Assembly (NCBI GenBank): GCA_022823365.1
Contig: JAJDXG010000056.1
Location: forward strand, 186,001-250,000
Length of the DNA stretch: 64,000 bases
From: Gemmatimonadota bacterium
GTDB taxonomy: Bacteria; Gemmatimonadota; Gemmatimonadetes; Longimicrobiales; Gaopeijiaceae
Direction: 5' to 3'
Made by a program: the position numbers and the translations under genes. Positions 33,490-42,562 of this stretch are shown one piece after another; position 1 is the stretch's first letter, and each line of letters opens with the position of its first letter. The notes beneath the pieces were generated by a model, which ran no database searches, was not told where the DNA came from, and saw nothing but the letters and a program-made list of their open reading frames with translations.

Positions 33490-34853
33490 CGGACGGGAGG
33501 GAGCGGCCGGTCGCCCCGGACTCGGTCCGGTGGGTGATTGGAAAGCTCGAACAGGCCGGCTTCGAGACGTGGGCGGTAGGGGGCGTCGTACGGGACGCGC
33601 TCGCGGGGCGTCGCGCGGACGCCGACTGGGATCTGGCCACGCGCGCCCGGCCGGAGCAGGTGCGGGGGGTGTTCCGGAGGGTCGTGCCCATCGGGTTGGA
33701 GCACGGAACCGTGGGGGTCCTCACTCGGGGGGAGATGTACGAGGTCACCACCTTCCGGCGCGACGTGGAGACCTTCGGGCGCAGAGCCACGGTCGAGTTC
33801 GCCGACAACATCGACGAGGACCTGGCGCGGCGGGACTTTACCATAAACGCGATCGCCTGGCACCCTCTGCGCCGCGAGATGCGCGATCCCTTCGGCGGCG
33901 CCGAGGATCTTGCCGCCGGGATCCTGTGCACCGTCGGAGACGCGAGGACCCGGTTCGCGGAGGACTTCCTGCGCATCCTGCGTGCGCTGCGTTTCGCCGG
34001 GCGCTTCGCCCTGGCGGTTGAGCCGGAAACGTGGTCCGCCCTCTGTGAGCACCGGCAGCATCTCGCGGACCTGTCGCCCGAGCGGGTGCGGGAGGAGTTG
34101 ACGAAGACCCTCCGCTCCGCGCATCCATCGCGCGCACTCGCTCTGTACGCCGCTTCCGGCGTGCTCCCCATCCTCTACCCGGAGCTGGCGCGATGCCTGA
34201 ACCGGCGCGAGGACGGCCGGCCCGACTCGTGGAGCGCCGCCCTTCAGATGGTGGACATCGTCTCCCGGAGATACCCGCTCGCACGCCTGGCATGCCTCCT
34301 GGGCGGGATCGGCGTGCCCCCGGGGGATGTGGGCGAGGAACTGCCTCCCGAGGAGCGCACAGGGATGCGCGCGGCCGAACTGATGGAGCGCCTGCGCTAT
34401 TCCCGCGCCGACACCGAGGGCGTGAGCGCACTGGTGCGGGCGGTCGCGGCCGACCCTGAAATCGGCGCCGGACCTGCCTTGCGCCGCTGGCTTCACCACA
34501 CCCGGCAAGTGGACCGCCGCCACCTGTTTCGCATCTGGATCGCCCGCGCGCGGCTGGACACCGTTCTGGGAGCCCGGAACCCGGAGCGCGCCGTGCTCTC
34601 CCGCTGGAAGGCCGTCCGGGCGGAGCTGGCCACCAATCCGCCGCTCGCGCTGACGGATCTGGCGCTGACCGGGCGGGATCTCATCGAGATGGGTATGCGG
34701 CCCGGTCCCGGTTTCGGCGCCGTGCTCGCTCATCTGCTCGATCTGGTCCTGGATGATCCGGCGTTGAATCGTGGTCCGATTCTGGCACTTCGCGCCCGGC
34801 GTTACGTCGACGCCCGCGCCCGGGCTTCGCGCACCTCCGAGAGACCGGCGTGA
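33486..34853 (+). CDS. CCA tRNA nucleotidyltransferase / poly(A) polymerase family
   Basis: 455 residues. Class II nucleotidyltransferase: 'WAVGGVVRDALAGRRADADWDLATRARPEQV' (GG, and DxD as DADWD), 'GTVGVLTRGEMYEVTTFR', 'DLARRDFTINAIAW', 'FAEDFLRILRALRFAGRFALAVEPETW', then 'LSPERVREELTKTL'. The C-terminal half contains an HD-type region, although a clear HD pair is not visible ('HTRQVDRRHLFRIWIARARL'). It adds or repairs the 3' CCA of tRNAs; that fits with tRNA-Gln in this window, which does not encode CCA. GTG 33486 is preferred over GTG 33480 because of the 4-base overlap. Confidence 0.88.
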   Translation: MTDGRERPVAPDSVRWVIGKLEQAGFETWAVGGVVRDALAGRRADADWDLATRARPEQVRGVFRRVVPIGLEHGTVGVLTRGEMYEVTTFRRDVETFGRRATVEFADNIDEDLARRDFTINAIAWHPLRREMRDPFGGAEDLAAGILCTVGDARTRFAEDFLRILRALRFAGRFALAVEPETWSALCEHRQHLADLSPERVREELTKTLRSAHPSRALALYAASGVLPILYPELARCLNRREDGRPDSWSAALQMVDIVSRRYPLARLACLLGGIGVPPGDVGEELPPEERTGMRAAELMERLRYSRADTEGVSALVRAVAADPEIGAGPALRRWLHHTRQVDRRHLFRIWIARARLDTVLGARNPERAVLSRWKAVRAELATNPPLALTDLALTGRDLIEMGMRPGPGFGAVLAHLLDLVLDDPALNRGPILALRARRYVDARARASRTSERPA

Positions 34854-36295
34854 CCGAGCCCACGCTCTTCGGTGATATCGCAACCGGGGTGGGCTCCGAT
34901 GGATCGAGGGGAGCGGCCCCGGCCGGCCATGACGCGCGTTCAGGGCGGGCATCCACGGCCGGAGCCGGGGCCCCTCTCGCGGCCCGAATGCGCCCGCGCA
35001 CGCTCGCCGAGTTTGCGGGACAGGCGCGTCTTCTGGCGGACGGCAGCCCGCTCAGGCGCATGCTCGAGGGGGGTGCTCTCTCGAGCCTCATCCTCTGGGG
35101 TCCGCCTGGCAGCGGCAAGACTACGCTGGCGCGGCTCCTGGCCAGCCGCGGCGATGCCGCCTTCGTTGCGTTTTCGGCGGTGACCGAAGGAGTGGCGCGC
35201 GTCCGCGCGATCATCGCCGAGGCCCGGGAACGCATCGCCGCGAGCGGCCGCGGAACGATCCTTTTCTGCGACGAGATTCACCGCTTCAACAAGGCGCAGC
35301 AGGACGCCTTCCTCCCCTTTGTCGAGGAGGGGGTGGTCTGCCTGGTCGGCGCGACCACCGAGAATCCGAGCTTCGAAGTCATCCGTCCGCTGTTGTCACG
35401 GGCCCCGGTGTTCGTGCTGGAACCACTCTCGGCGGAGGAACTGACGGACATCCTGAGGCGCGCGCTGGAGGATGGCGAGCGGGGCCTGGGGCGGGTGCCG
35501 GAAGACGCCTGCGCGGGTGTGCTGGACTGGATCGCCGAACGCGCCGACGGGGACGCGCGACGCGCGCTCGGGGTGCTCGAACGAGCTGGCGACCTGGCCG
35601 GGGTCGGCCGCGCCATCACCCTGGAGAACGCTCGGCAGGCGGCCCAGCACCGCTTCTCGCACTTCGACAAGGCGGGCGAGGAGCACTACAACACCATCTC
35701 CGCCCTGCACAAGGCGGTGCGCGGCAGCGACCCCGACGCCGCCCTCTACTGGCTCGCGCGCATGCTTCAGGGCGGGCAGGACCCGCTCTATATCGCTCGG
35801 CGACTGGTGCGCATGGCCTCCGAAGACATCGGCCTCGCGGATCCCCGGGCTCTGGCCGTCGCGCTCGCCGGACGCGACGCCTTCCACTTCCTCGGCTCAC
35901 CCGAAGGGGAGCTGGCCCTGGCCGAAGTCGTCGTGTACCTGGCGTCGGCGCCAAAGTCGAATCGCCTCTATCGGGCGTGGCTCGATGCCGGACAGGCGGC
36001 GCGGCAGACGCCTGGCGCGCCGGTGCCCCTTCATCTGCGCAACGCGCCCACCGACATGATGAAACAGCTTGGGTACGGTGCCGGGTATCAGTACGATCCC
36101 GATGCTCCGCAGGGCGTCGCCGCGCAGAGCTACCTCCCCGGCGAGCTCGATGGCCGGCGCTTCTATGCACCTGGGACCGCGGGCGAGGAACGGAGTATCG
36201 CGGCGAAACTCGAGCGTTTCAGAGCCCTGCGCGCCCGGGCTTCATCGCATGGAGAAGGGCGCGGCTCGAAACCGCCACCGGCCTCGGGGACGTAG
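34850..36295 (+). CDS. rarA: replication-associated recombination protein A (RarA/MgsA AAA+ ATPase)
   Basis: 481 residues. AAA+ domain with Walker A '[17 protein letters not shown]', Walker B '[25 protein letters not shown]', sensor 1 '[14 protein letters not shown]', arginine finger region '[14 protein letters not shown]', then the tetramerisation domain '[54 protein letters not shown]'. It acts at stalled replication forks. An N-terminal insert of about 35 Gly/Ala-rich residues precedes the usual '[17 protein letters not shown]'. GTG start overlapping cca by four bases. Confidence 0.94.
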   Translation: MTEPTLFGDIATGVGSDGSRGAAPAGHDARSGRASTAGAGAPLAARMRPRTLAEFAGQARLLADGSPLRRMLEGGALSSLILWGPPGSGKTTLARLLASRGDAAFVAFSAVTEGVARVRAIIAEARERIAASGRGTILFCDEIHRFNKAQQDAFLPFVEEGVVCLVGATTENPSFEVIRPLLSRAPVFVLEPLSAEELTDILRRALEDGERGLGRVPEDACAGVLDWIAERADGDARRALGVLERAGDLAGVGRAITLENARQAAQHRFSHFDKAGEEHYNTISALHKAVRGSDPDAALYWLARMLQGGQDPLYIARRLVRMASEDIGLADPRALAVALAGRDAFHFLGSPEGELALAEVVVYLASAPKSNRLYRAWLDAGQAARQTPGAPVPLHLRNAPTDMMKQLGYGAGYQYDPDAPQGVAAQSYLPGELDGRRFYAPGTAGEERSIAAKLERFRALRARASSHGEGRGSKPPPASGT

Positions 36296-36316
36296 GCGAG
36301 GGCCGGATGCTCCAAC

Positions 36317-37741
36317 TTGCCACGGGCGGTCCCGGTCCCGAGGCTTGCAGGCGCAGGCGCAAAGAGCCCGGGGAAGCCCGCCATCCACGGAGGCACTGCC
36401 ATACCTGATCGATTCATCGACAACCGCCCCACGACCGATCGCGCGATTCTGGTCGGGGCGCCCCGCGGGCGCATGCGCCAGGTCACCGCGCGCGAGCACC
36501 TCGAGGAACTCGCCCGTCTGGCGGATACCGCCGGTGCGGATGTCGTGGGGACGGTGCAGCAGCGCATCCGCAGCCCCCATCCCCACTTCTATATCGGCAA
36601 GGGCAAAGCTGGCGAGCTGCGCTCGACGGCGCGCGCGGCGGAAGCCGACCTGGTCATCTTCGACGACGAGTTGAAGCCGGATCAGGCTCGCCACCTGGAG
36701 GACTTCCTGGGGATCCGGGTGATGGACCGTGCCGAGCTCATCCTGGATATCTTCGCCACTCGCGCGCGCACCCGCGAAGCGCGCATGCAGGTGGAACTGG
36801 CGCAGCTCGAATACCTGCTGCCGCGCCTCAAGCGCATGTGGAGCCACCTCTCGCGCATCCGCGGCGGAATCGGGCTCAGGGGGCCTGGCGAGACCCAGCT
36901 CGAGACCGACCGGCGCCTCATCGGCACCCGGATTTCGGAACTGAAGCACAAGCTGGAGGCGGTCGCCCGGTCGCGCGCCACCCAGCGCAAGGGACGCGCG
37001 AACTCCTTCCGGGCGGCGCTGGTCGGGTACACCAACGCCGGCAAGTCGTCGCTGCTCAAGGCGCTCTCGGGCGCCGACCTGCTGGTGGAGGACCGACTCT
37101 TCGCCACTCTCGATTCCGCCACCCGCGTCGTGCCCGTGGGAGAGGGCCACCAGGCCCTTCTGACGGACACGGTGGGCTTCATCCGCAAACTCCCGCATGA
37201 CCTCATCGCGTCCTTCCGGTCGACGCTCGAGGAAGCGCGGGAAGCGGATCTGATTCTGCACGTCGTGGACTCTTCGGAGCCAGACTGGGAAGGCCGGCTC
37301 TCGGTCGTGCACGAGGTGCTGGAGGAGCTCGACCTCCTGGACGCGCCCCGCGTGCTCGTGTTCAACAAGACCGACCTCATCACCTACGGCGAGGAAGAGG
37401 TGCTCAGGGAACGCGTGCGGGGGCGCGAGCATACTCCCTCCGTCTTCCTGTCGGTCTACCAGCCGGAGACGCTCGAGCGGCTGCGGAGCGTGCTGCTTGC
37501 GCGCATCCGGGCAGCCCTTCAGAGCGTGCAGGTGGTGCTCAAGGTGACCGACGGCGGGACGCTTGCAGCGCTTTATCGCGAGGGTGAGGTTGTGAGGACG
37601 ACGCGAAACGGCTCGGCCCTGATGGTCACGGCCCGACTTCCCGCGCCGGCCCTGGGCCGCCTCCAGGCCCGCGGGGACATCGATATCCTGGAGGTCGCCG
37701 CCGGAGCGGCGTCCGAGGACATCGTCCCTTCATCCGGTTGA
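36317..37741 (+). CDS. hflX: ribosome-associated GTPase HflX (start uncertain)
   Basis: 474 residues if begun at TTG 36317; 446 if begun at ATA 36401, which has GGAGG seven bases upstream and is where homology would be expected to start. Family features: '[16 protein letters not shown]', '[39 protein letters not shown]', '[18 protein letters not shown]', then the G domain with '[16 protein letters not shown]' (G1), '[23 protein letters not shown]' (G3) and 'VFNKTDLI' (NKxD, G4). HflX splits stalled 70S ribosomes under stress. Confidence 0.93.
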   Translation: MPRAVPVPRLAGAGAKSPGKPAIHGGTAIPDRFIDNRPTTDRAILVGAPRGRMRQVTAREHLEELARLADTAGADVVGTVQQRIRSPHPHFYIGKGKAGELRSTARAAEADLVIFDDELKPDQARHLEDFLGIRVMDRAELILDIFATRARTREARMQVELAQLEYLLPRLKRMWSHLSRIRGGIGLRGPGETQLETDRRLIGTRISELKHKLEAVARSRATQRKGRANSFRAALVGYTNAGKSSLLKALSGADLLVEDRLFATLDSATRVVPVGEGHQALLTDTVGFIRKLPHDLIASFRSTLEEAREADLILHVVDSSEPDWEGRLSVVHEVLEELDLLDAPRVLVFNKTDLITYGEEEVLRERVRGREHTPSVFLSVYQPETLERLRSVLLARIRAALQSVQVVLKVTDGGTLAALYREGEVVRTTRNGSALMVTARLPAPALGRLQARGDIDILEVAAGAASEDIVPSSG

Positions 37742-37749
37742 GGCACGCC

Positions 37750-38514
37750 ATGCGCTTCTACGTAAACATCGATCACGTGGCCACGGTCCGGCAGGCACGC
37801 CGGACGGACGAACCCGATCCCGTGCGCGCGGCGGTGCTGGCCGAACTGGGAGGTTGCGACGGGATCACCGTGCACCTGCGCGAAGACCGCCGCCACATCA
37901 GCGACCGCGACGTGCGGCTACTCATGGAGACGACGCGCACGGGGATCAATCTCGAACTGGCGACGGCCCCCGACATCCTCGGCCTGGCGTGCGAGTTGGC
38001 GCCGATGCAGGCCACGCTGGTGCCCGAGCGCCGCGAGGAGGTCACCACCGAGGGAGGACTGGCGCTCGGTTCGGCGGAGGTGCGCGCCGCCATGCGGGAC
38101 GCGCTCGGCCGGCTCGCCGACGCCGGCGTCCGGACGTCGCTCTTCATCGACCCGGACGAGGACGCGATCGAAGCCAGCGCCGAGCTGGGCGCCGATGCCG
38201 TGGAGCTGCACACCGGAGAGTACGCGCTGGCGGACATGGCCGGCCGTCCCGCGCAACTGGGTCGCCTGGTGTCGGCGGCGCGCGCGGGCCGGGCCGCGGG
38301 ATTGGCGGTGCACGCCGGGCACGGGCTGACCTACGAGAACGTCATCCCGGTGGCCGCGGTCGGCGAGATCGAGGAGCTCAACATCGGTCACAGCATTGTC
38401 TCGCGCGCGGTGCTGGTGGGGCTCGAGCGGGCGGTGCGGGAGATGAAGGAGATCATCCGGCGCGCTCCCGGGATGATGAGCGCCGAGGGCTGGCTGCCTC
38501 CCATCGGCTTCTGA
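37750..38514 (+). CDS. pdxJ: pyridoxine 5'-phosphate synthase
   Basis: 254 residues. TIM barrel with the family markers '[15 protein letters not shown]', '[20 protein letters not shown]', '[27 protein letters not shown]', '[15 protein letters not shown]', '[12 protein letters not shown]' and '[27 protein letters not shown]'. It condenses 3-amino-2-oxopropyl phosphate and deoxyxylulose-5-P into pyridoxine-5-P. The start is ATG 37750 with GAGG six bases upstream; a TTG at 37738 overlapping the hflX stop is possible. Confidence 0.95.
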   Translation: MRFYVNIDHVATVRQARRTDEPDPVRAAVLAELGGCDGITVHLREDRRHISDRDVRLLMETTRTGINLELATAPDILGLACELAPMQATLVPERREEVTTEGGLALGSAEVRAAMRDALGRLADAGVRTSLFIDPDEDAIEASAELGADAVELHTGEYALADMAGRPAQLGRLVSAARAGRAAGLAVHAGHGLTYENVIPVAAVGEIEELNIGHSIVSRAVLVGLERAVREMKEIIRRAPGMMSAEGWLPPIGF

Positions 38515-38525
38515 GGCCGCGGCCC

Positions 38526-39557
38526 GTGACATCGTCCTGGAAGCCCCTCGTCGGGCTTTCCGTCAGCGTCCTGCTGCTCTGGTGGGTATTCCGCGGCGAG
38601 GACCTGGGCGCCATTGCCGCCGAGGTGGTGGCCGCCGACCCGTGGTGGCTGCTGGCATCGGTGTTCGTCGCGACCGCCGGCTACCTGTTGCGCGCCATGC
38701 GATGGCAGGTGCTGCTCACCCCGCTCCGATCGCAGACCGGTCTGCGGGCCCGCTTTGCCGCCACCGCCATCGGATTCATGGTCAACAACCTGCTGCCCGC
38801 CCGTGCCGGCGAATTCGCCCGCGCCTGGTCGCTCGCGCGCATGGCGAAGATGCGGACGTCCGCGTGCCTGTCCTCCCTTGTCGTCGAGCGCCTCTTCGAT
38901 GGGATCACGGTTGTCGCGCTGCTGGTGGTTTCGCTGTCGCTGCCGGGGTTCCGCGCGGACTCGGAGCTCGCCGGCGAGCTTGTCGGAGGCGCGGTTGCCG
39001 GGTTCCTGGCCGTGCTTGCGATCGTCATCCTGACGGTGACGTTGGTGCTGGCGCGTCCGAACCTGGTGCGGACCGCCGCTCGTGCGCTGGCCTCCCGGCT
39101 GCCGGGCGCTGCCGGGGACAGGGCGCTGTCCATTCTGGACGGGCTCATCCAGGGGCTGGGTGCGCTTCGAAGTCCAGAGCTGGTGGCGCGCGCGGCGGTG
39201 TGGAGCCTGGTTTTCTGGCTCTGGCATTCGGCGTCGTTCTGGCTCGGCTTCCGCGCCTTCGGCATCGATGGCGGATACTCGGAAGCGCTCTTCCTGAACG
39301 GGATCACCGCGCTGGCGGTCGCGCTGCCCTCGGCGCCGGGGTTCTTCGGTCCGTTCGAGGCCGCGGTGCGGGTCGCGCTCGTCGGTGTCCTCGGGGTGGG
39401 CGAGAACCCGGCGCTGGCGTTCGCCGCGGGATACCACGTCACGACGTTCATTCCCGTGACTGCGATCGGGCTCTGGTACTTCTGGCGTATGGGGTTTTCG
39501 TTCCGGCAGATCGGGCTGGCGCGGAGGGGCGGCGAAGAGGCGGTCCCGGCGCGGTGA
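38526..39557 (+). CDS. YbhN/UPF0104-type lysylphosphatidylglycerol synthase TM-region membrane protein
   Basis: 343 residues with about eight hydrophobic helices. Family pattern: 'YLLRAMRWQVLLTPL', 'ATAIGFMVNNLLPARAGEFARAWSLARMAKM', 'LSSLVVERLFDGITVVALL', 'ALPSAPGFFGPFEAAVRVALVG' and 'AAGYHVTTFIPVTAIGLWYF'. It resembles the membrane half of MprF without the synthase domain; such proteins are thought to move or handle lipids, but function is not established. GTG start, and its stop overlaps ispE (GTGA). Confidence 0.85.
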   Translation: MTSSWKPLVGLSVSVLLLWWVFRGEDLGAIAAEVVAADPWWLLASVFVATAGYLLRAMRWQVLLTPLRSQTGLRARFAATAIGFMVNNLLPARAGEFARAWSLARMAKMRTSACLSSLVVERLFDGITVVALLVVSLSLPGFRADSELAGELVGGAVAGFLAVLAIVILTVTLVLARPNLVRTAARALASRLPGAAGDRALSILDGLIQGLGALRSPELVARAAVWSLVFWLWHSASFWLGFRAFGIDGGYSEALFLNGITALAVALPSAPGFFGPFEAAVRVALVGVLGVGENPALAFAAGYHVTTFIPVTAIGLWYFWRMGFSFRQIGLARRGGEEAVPAR

Positions 39558-40456
39558 AGCGCGCGGTCGTGGTCGAGGCACCTGCCAAGGTCAATCTCGT
39601 GCTGCGCGTGGGCGCGCGGCGCGCCGACGGGTACCACGACGTGGACACCCTCTTCGCCGCGGTCGGGTTGTGCGACCGCGTGCGGGTGGAGCGCGCCGCG
39701 GCCGGCATCACGGTGGAGGTCGCCGGCGCCGACCTGGGCGACCCGCGCGACAACCTGGTATACCGGGCGGCACGCGCGTACCTCGACGCGCGCGGTGAGC
39801 GGGGCGGGGTGGCGATCCGGCTGGAGAAGCGCATTCCGGTCGGTGGGGGGCTGGGGGGCGGTTCCTCGGATGCGGCGGCGACGCTCCGCTGCCTGGACGA
39901 GTTGTTCGGTCCGCCCCTGGGCGTCGCCGCGCTCACCGGGGTGGCGCGCGGCCTGGGCGCCGACGTCCCCTTCTTCCTTTCGCCGTCGCCGCTCGCACTG
40001 GGTGGCGGCCGAGGCGACCACCTCACGCCGTTGTCCCCGCTACCGCCCCGCCCGGTGCTTCTGGTCTGGTCGCCGGAGGGGGTCGGGACGGCCTGGGCGT
40101 ACAACCTGCTCGCGCACGGCAGGGGTGGGGGCGTGGAGTCGCCGTCCGCCGGGCAGCCAGTCTCCGTCACACCGGCTCGCTGCCGGGACTGGGCGACCGT
40201 GGCCGGGATGGCCCACAACGACTTCGAGGCGCCCATCTTCGCCGTCCGCCCCGACCTCCGCGACACGATGCTCTCGCTGCGGGAGACCTCGCCCCTGCTG
40301 GCGCTCATGTCGGGTAGCGGCAGCACGATCTTCGCGGTCTACCGGCACGGGGAGTCGGCTGCGCGAGCTCACCGCCAGGTCCAGCTGCTGCACGGAGGCG
40401 GACACGTCCATCTGACGACCACCCTTTCGAGGTTTCCCGCGCTGCAAACGGCGTAG
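39554..40456 (+). CDS. ispE: 4-diphosphocytidyl-2-C-methyl-D-erythritol kinase
   Basis: 300 residues. GHMP kinase: 'APAKVNLVLRVGARRADGYHDVDTLFAAV' (substrate motif), ATP loop 'IPVGGGLGGGSSDAAATLRCL', 'GLGADVPFF' and the C-terminal 'ALMSGSGSTIFAVY'. It performs the fourth step of the MEP isoprenoid pathway (the same deoxyxylulose-P feeds pdxJ, two genes upstream). Its GTG start overlaps the preceding membrane gene. Confidence 0.95.
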   Translation: MKRAVVVEAPAKVNLVLRVGARRADGYHDVDTLFAAVGLCDRVRVERAAAGITVEVAGADLGDPRDNLVYRAARAYLDARGERGGVAIRLEKRIPVGGGLGGGSSDAAATLRCLDELFGPPLGVAALTGVARGLGADVPFFLSPSPLALGGGRGDHLTPLSPLPPRPVLLVWSPEGVGTAWAYNLLAHGRGGGVESPSAGQPVSVTPARCRDWATVAGMAHNDFEAPIFAVRPDLRDTMLSLRETSPLLALMSGSGSTIFAVYRHGESAARAHRQVQLLHGGGHVHLTTTLSRFPALQTA

Positions 40457-40473
40457 CGCGCCCCGGTTCGCTC

Positions 40474-40502
40474 TTGAGACCGCAGCGGCGCACAAGTAGG
40501 AT
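40474..40502 (+). promoter_or_regulatory. probable promoter of tRNA-Gln and the following gene
   Basis: TTGAGA, a 17-base spacer and TAGGAT, with the -10 ending 18 bases before the tRNA 5' end. The spacing is ideal and the match to sigma-70-type sites is good. Confidence 0.55.
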
Positions 40503-40520
40503 TCCGAGAGCCATCGTGGG

Positions 40521-40591
40521 TGGCCCGTCGTCTAATGGCAGGACACCGGTCTTTGGAACCGGCGGTGGTGGTTCGAATCCACCCGGGCCAA
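40521..40591 (+). tRNA. tRNA-Gln (anticodon TTG)
   Basis: A full cloverleaf can be drawn. The acceptor stem TGGCCCG/CGGGCCA pairs over seven positions. The anticodon stem CCGGT/ACCGG closes the loop CTTTGGA with anticodon TTG (reads CAA, glutamine). The T-arm is GGTGG-TTCGAAT-CCACC. The base at 40591 (A) would be the discriminator. CCA is not encoded and must be added by the CCA enzyme. It is followed after 15 bases by the Shine-Dalgarno of a protein gene. Confidence 0.95.
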
Positions 40592-40620
40592 TCCGCTCCC
40601 GCTCCGAAGGAGGAGCCCTC

Positions 40621-42444
40621 ATCGCGAGTCCGGTTCTCGCACCCGCCACGCTCGCGCTGGCCGCGAGCCTTGCCGTGTCGTCCGTGGCGGCCGCGGTTCC
40701 TCCGCGGGAGGATCGCAACCCGCCTCCGGATCCATCTCCGCAGGAGGCGCCGGCGCAACCCGACTCCTCCGCGATCCACGACCGGGCCCGCGACGCGCAG
40801 CGGCGCTTCGAGCGTGTGCGCGTGCAGCATCTGCCCCGGTCCATCGAGCCCGGGTCCTCCCCGTGCGACGAAGTCATCGGCCGCATGTGCTACTGGCACG
40901 GAGACAATCACCACGAGCCGGATCCAGAGGCGGTGGAAACCACGGTGGCGCGTGAGGAGCTGCTCGACACCCTGGCGCACGCCGCTCGCCAACTGCCCGG
41001 GGACGGCTGGATCGCGGGCCAGCGCGTCTTCTACCTGGTGGAGGCGGGCCGGGCGCACGAAGCGCTCGAGGTTGCCCGCGGCTGCGCCGCTCCGGAGCCT
41101 GACCTGTGCGAACTGCTGCGCGGTCTCGCGCTCCATCGCCTGGAGCGTTTCGAGGACGCGGAGCGTAGCTACCGGATGGCCCTGGAAGCGATGGATTCGC
41201 GCGATGCCGAGGAGTGGCTTTCGCTGGCTCTCCTGCTGGAGAGGACGGATGAGTCCGGCCTGGACCGGCTCGATCCCGAAGCGCGCGAGGCGGCGAGCCG
41301 CAGACTGTGGGCGCTCGCCGATCCCTACTACCTTGTGCGCGGCAACGACCGCTGGACCGAGCACATGAGCCGGCACGCCGTGAGTCGCATTCAGCGGCGC
41401 GCGCGCAATCCCCACGGGCTGCCGTGGACATCCGGCCTGGACGAACTGGCCATTCGCTACGGGCAGGAAACCAGCTGGACCCGATACGTGCCCGCCAGCG
41501 GATCGAGCATGACTCCGCGGGTGACCGGGCGCCATCCTCCCCACTCCGAGCGGTATATGCCCCCGGACGGCGTGCTGACCGGTGTTGCCAGCCTGCCCCC
41601 GGGCATGGTCTGGGGCGACCCGGTCGAACGGCCTCGTAGCGCGTATGCGCCATCCTATGCCCCCGAACTGGGGACGATGTACACCGTGCTCGCCCGCTTC
41701 CGGCGCGGCGACTCGCTGCTGGTTGTGGCTCCGTTCCGGTTCGAACCGCGGGACACGTCCGGAGCAGTGCCCGGCCCGGGCAGCCGGGAAGCAGGGAGTG
41801 AGCATCGGCGCGATGTTCAGGCGGGACTGTTCCTCGTGCCCTGGGCGGAGACGACCGGGGAGGTGCGTCCGCCGACGCAGCGCATGCTATCGGACAGGGG
41901 CACGCTTTCGCTCGTGGTGCCGCTCGGCAGCTACGTATACAGCGTGGAAGCCCTCGACCGCCGGGCCGGCCATGGAGCGCGCTTTCGGGGAGACCTCGCG
42001 CTGGGTCCGCATCCGGATGACATCCCGGATCTCTCCGACTTCCTGATCATCGAAGCTCCGGAGCGGATGCCCGAGTCGGTCGATGACGTCCTGGACCGTG
42101 CGCTGCCTTCCCTGGCGCTCGGCGGGCTGCAGGAGTTGGCGGTCGCGTGGGAGGCCTACGGGCTCGGAACGGGCGAAAGCCGGATCGCCTACAGCCTCGG
42201 AGTCGAGCCGCTCGACCGGTCGTTCTTCCGCCGGCTGGGAGAGTTCCTGAGGCTGGTGGGGAGAGGGGATCCCCTGACGCTGGAGTGGATCGAGCCGAGC
42301 CCGGGGCGTCCGGGTGCGCACTTCCGCTCCGTCGATCTCGATTTCAGAAACCTGGAACCCGGTACCTACGAGCTCCGCCTGGAGCTCCGCGTCGACGACT
42401 GGGCTCCCGTGATACGACGCCGGCGCGTGCAGATTGTCGGGTAG
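40621..42444 (+). CDS. exported protein with a short TPR-like segment, apparent ATC start
   Basis: 607 residues if read from ATC 40621. A perfect AAGGAGG ends seven bases before that codon, and no ATG, GTG or TTG lies nearby; the next standard start (GTG 40675) would remove most of the signal peptide. The signal-like stretch SPVLAPATLALAASLAVSSVAAA is followed by a Pro-rich region, then a helical repeat segment at about 115-190 ('ELLRGLALHRLERFEDAERSYRMALE', TPR-like) and a beta-rich C-terminal half. No family recognised. It is directly behind tRNA-Gln and probably shares its transcript. Confidence 0.75.
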   Translation: MASPVLAPATLALAASLAVSSVAAAVPPREDRNPPPDPSPQEAPAQPDSSAIHDRARDAQRRFERVRVQHLPRSIEPGSSPCDEVIGRMCYWHGDNHHEPDPEAVETTVAREELLDTLAHAARQLPGDGWIAGQRVFYLVEAGRAHEALEVARGCAAPEPDLCELLRGLALHRLERFEDAERSYRMALEAMDSRDAEEWLSLALLLERTDESGLDRLDPEAREAASRRLWALADPYYLVRGNDRWTEHMSRHAVSRIQRRARNPHGLPWTSGLDELAIRYGQETSWTRYVPASGSSMTPRVTGRHPPHSERYMPPDGVLTGVASLPPGMVWGDPVERPRSAYAPSYAPELGTMYTVLARFRRGDSLLVVAPFRFEPRDTSGAVPGPGSREAGSEHRRDVQAGLFLVPWAETTGEVRPPTQRMLSDRGTLSLVVPLGSYVYSVEALDRRAGHGARFRGDLALGPHPDDIPDLSDFLIIEAPERMPESVDDVLDRALPSLALGGLQELAVAWEAYGLGTGESRIAYSLGVEPLDRSFFRRLGEFLRLVGRGDPLTLEWIEPSPGRPGAHFRSVDLDFRNLEPGTYELRLELRVDDWAPVIRRRRVQIVG

Positions 42445-42476
42445 CGCGGGCCCGCTGGCGTCGGGCAGAACGCGCG

Positions 42477-42505
42477 TTGACGCTCCTCTCCGGGGTGTCT
42501 ACACT
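42477..42505 (+). promoter_or_regulatory. probable promoter of the prs-rplY-pth operon
   Basis: TTGACG, a 17-base spacer and TACACT, 58 bases before prs. Close to the sigma-70 consensus in both elements and in spacing. Confidence 0.5.
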
Positions 42506-42562
42506 TAACGGCTACCGTCACGTCGAACGCCCCTCTGAACGCCAGCCTACGGTGACGCCCCC

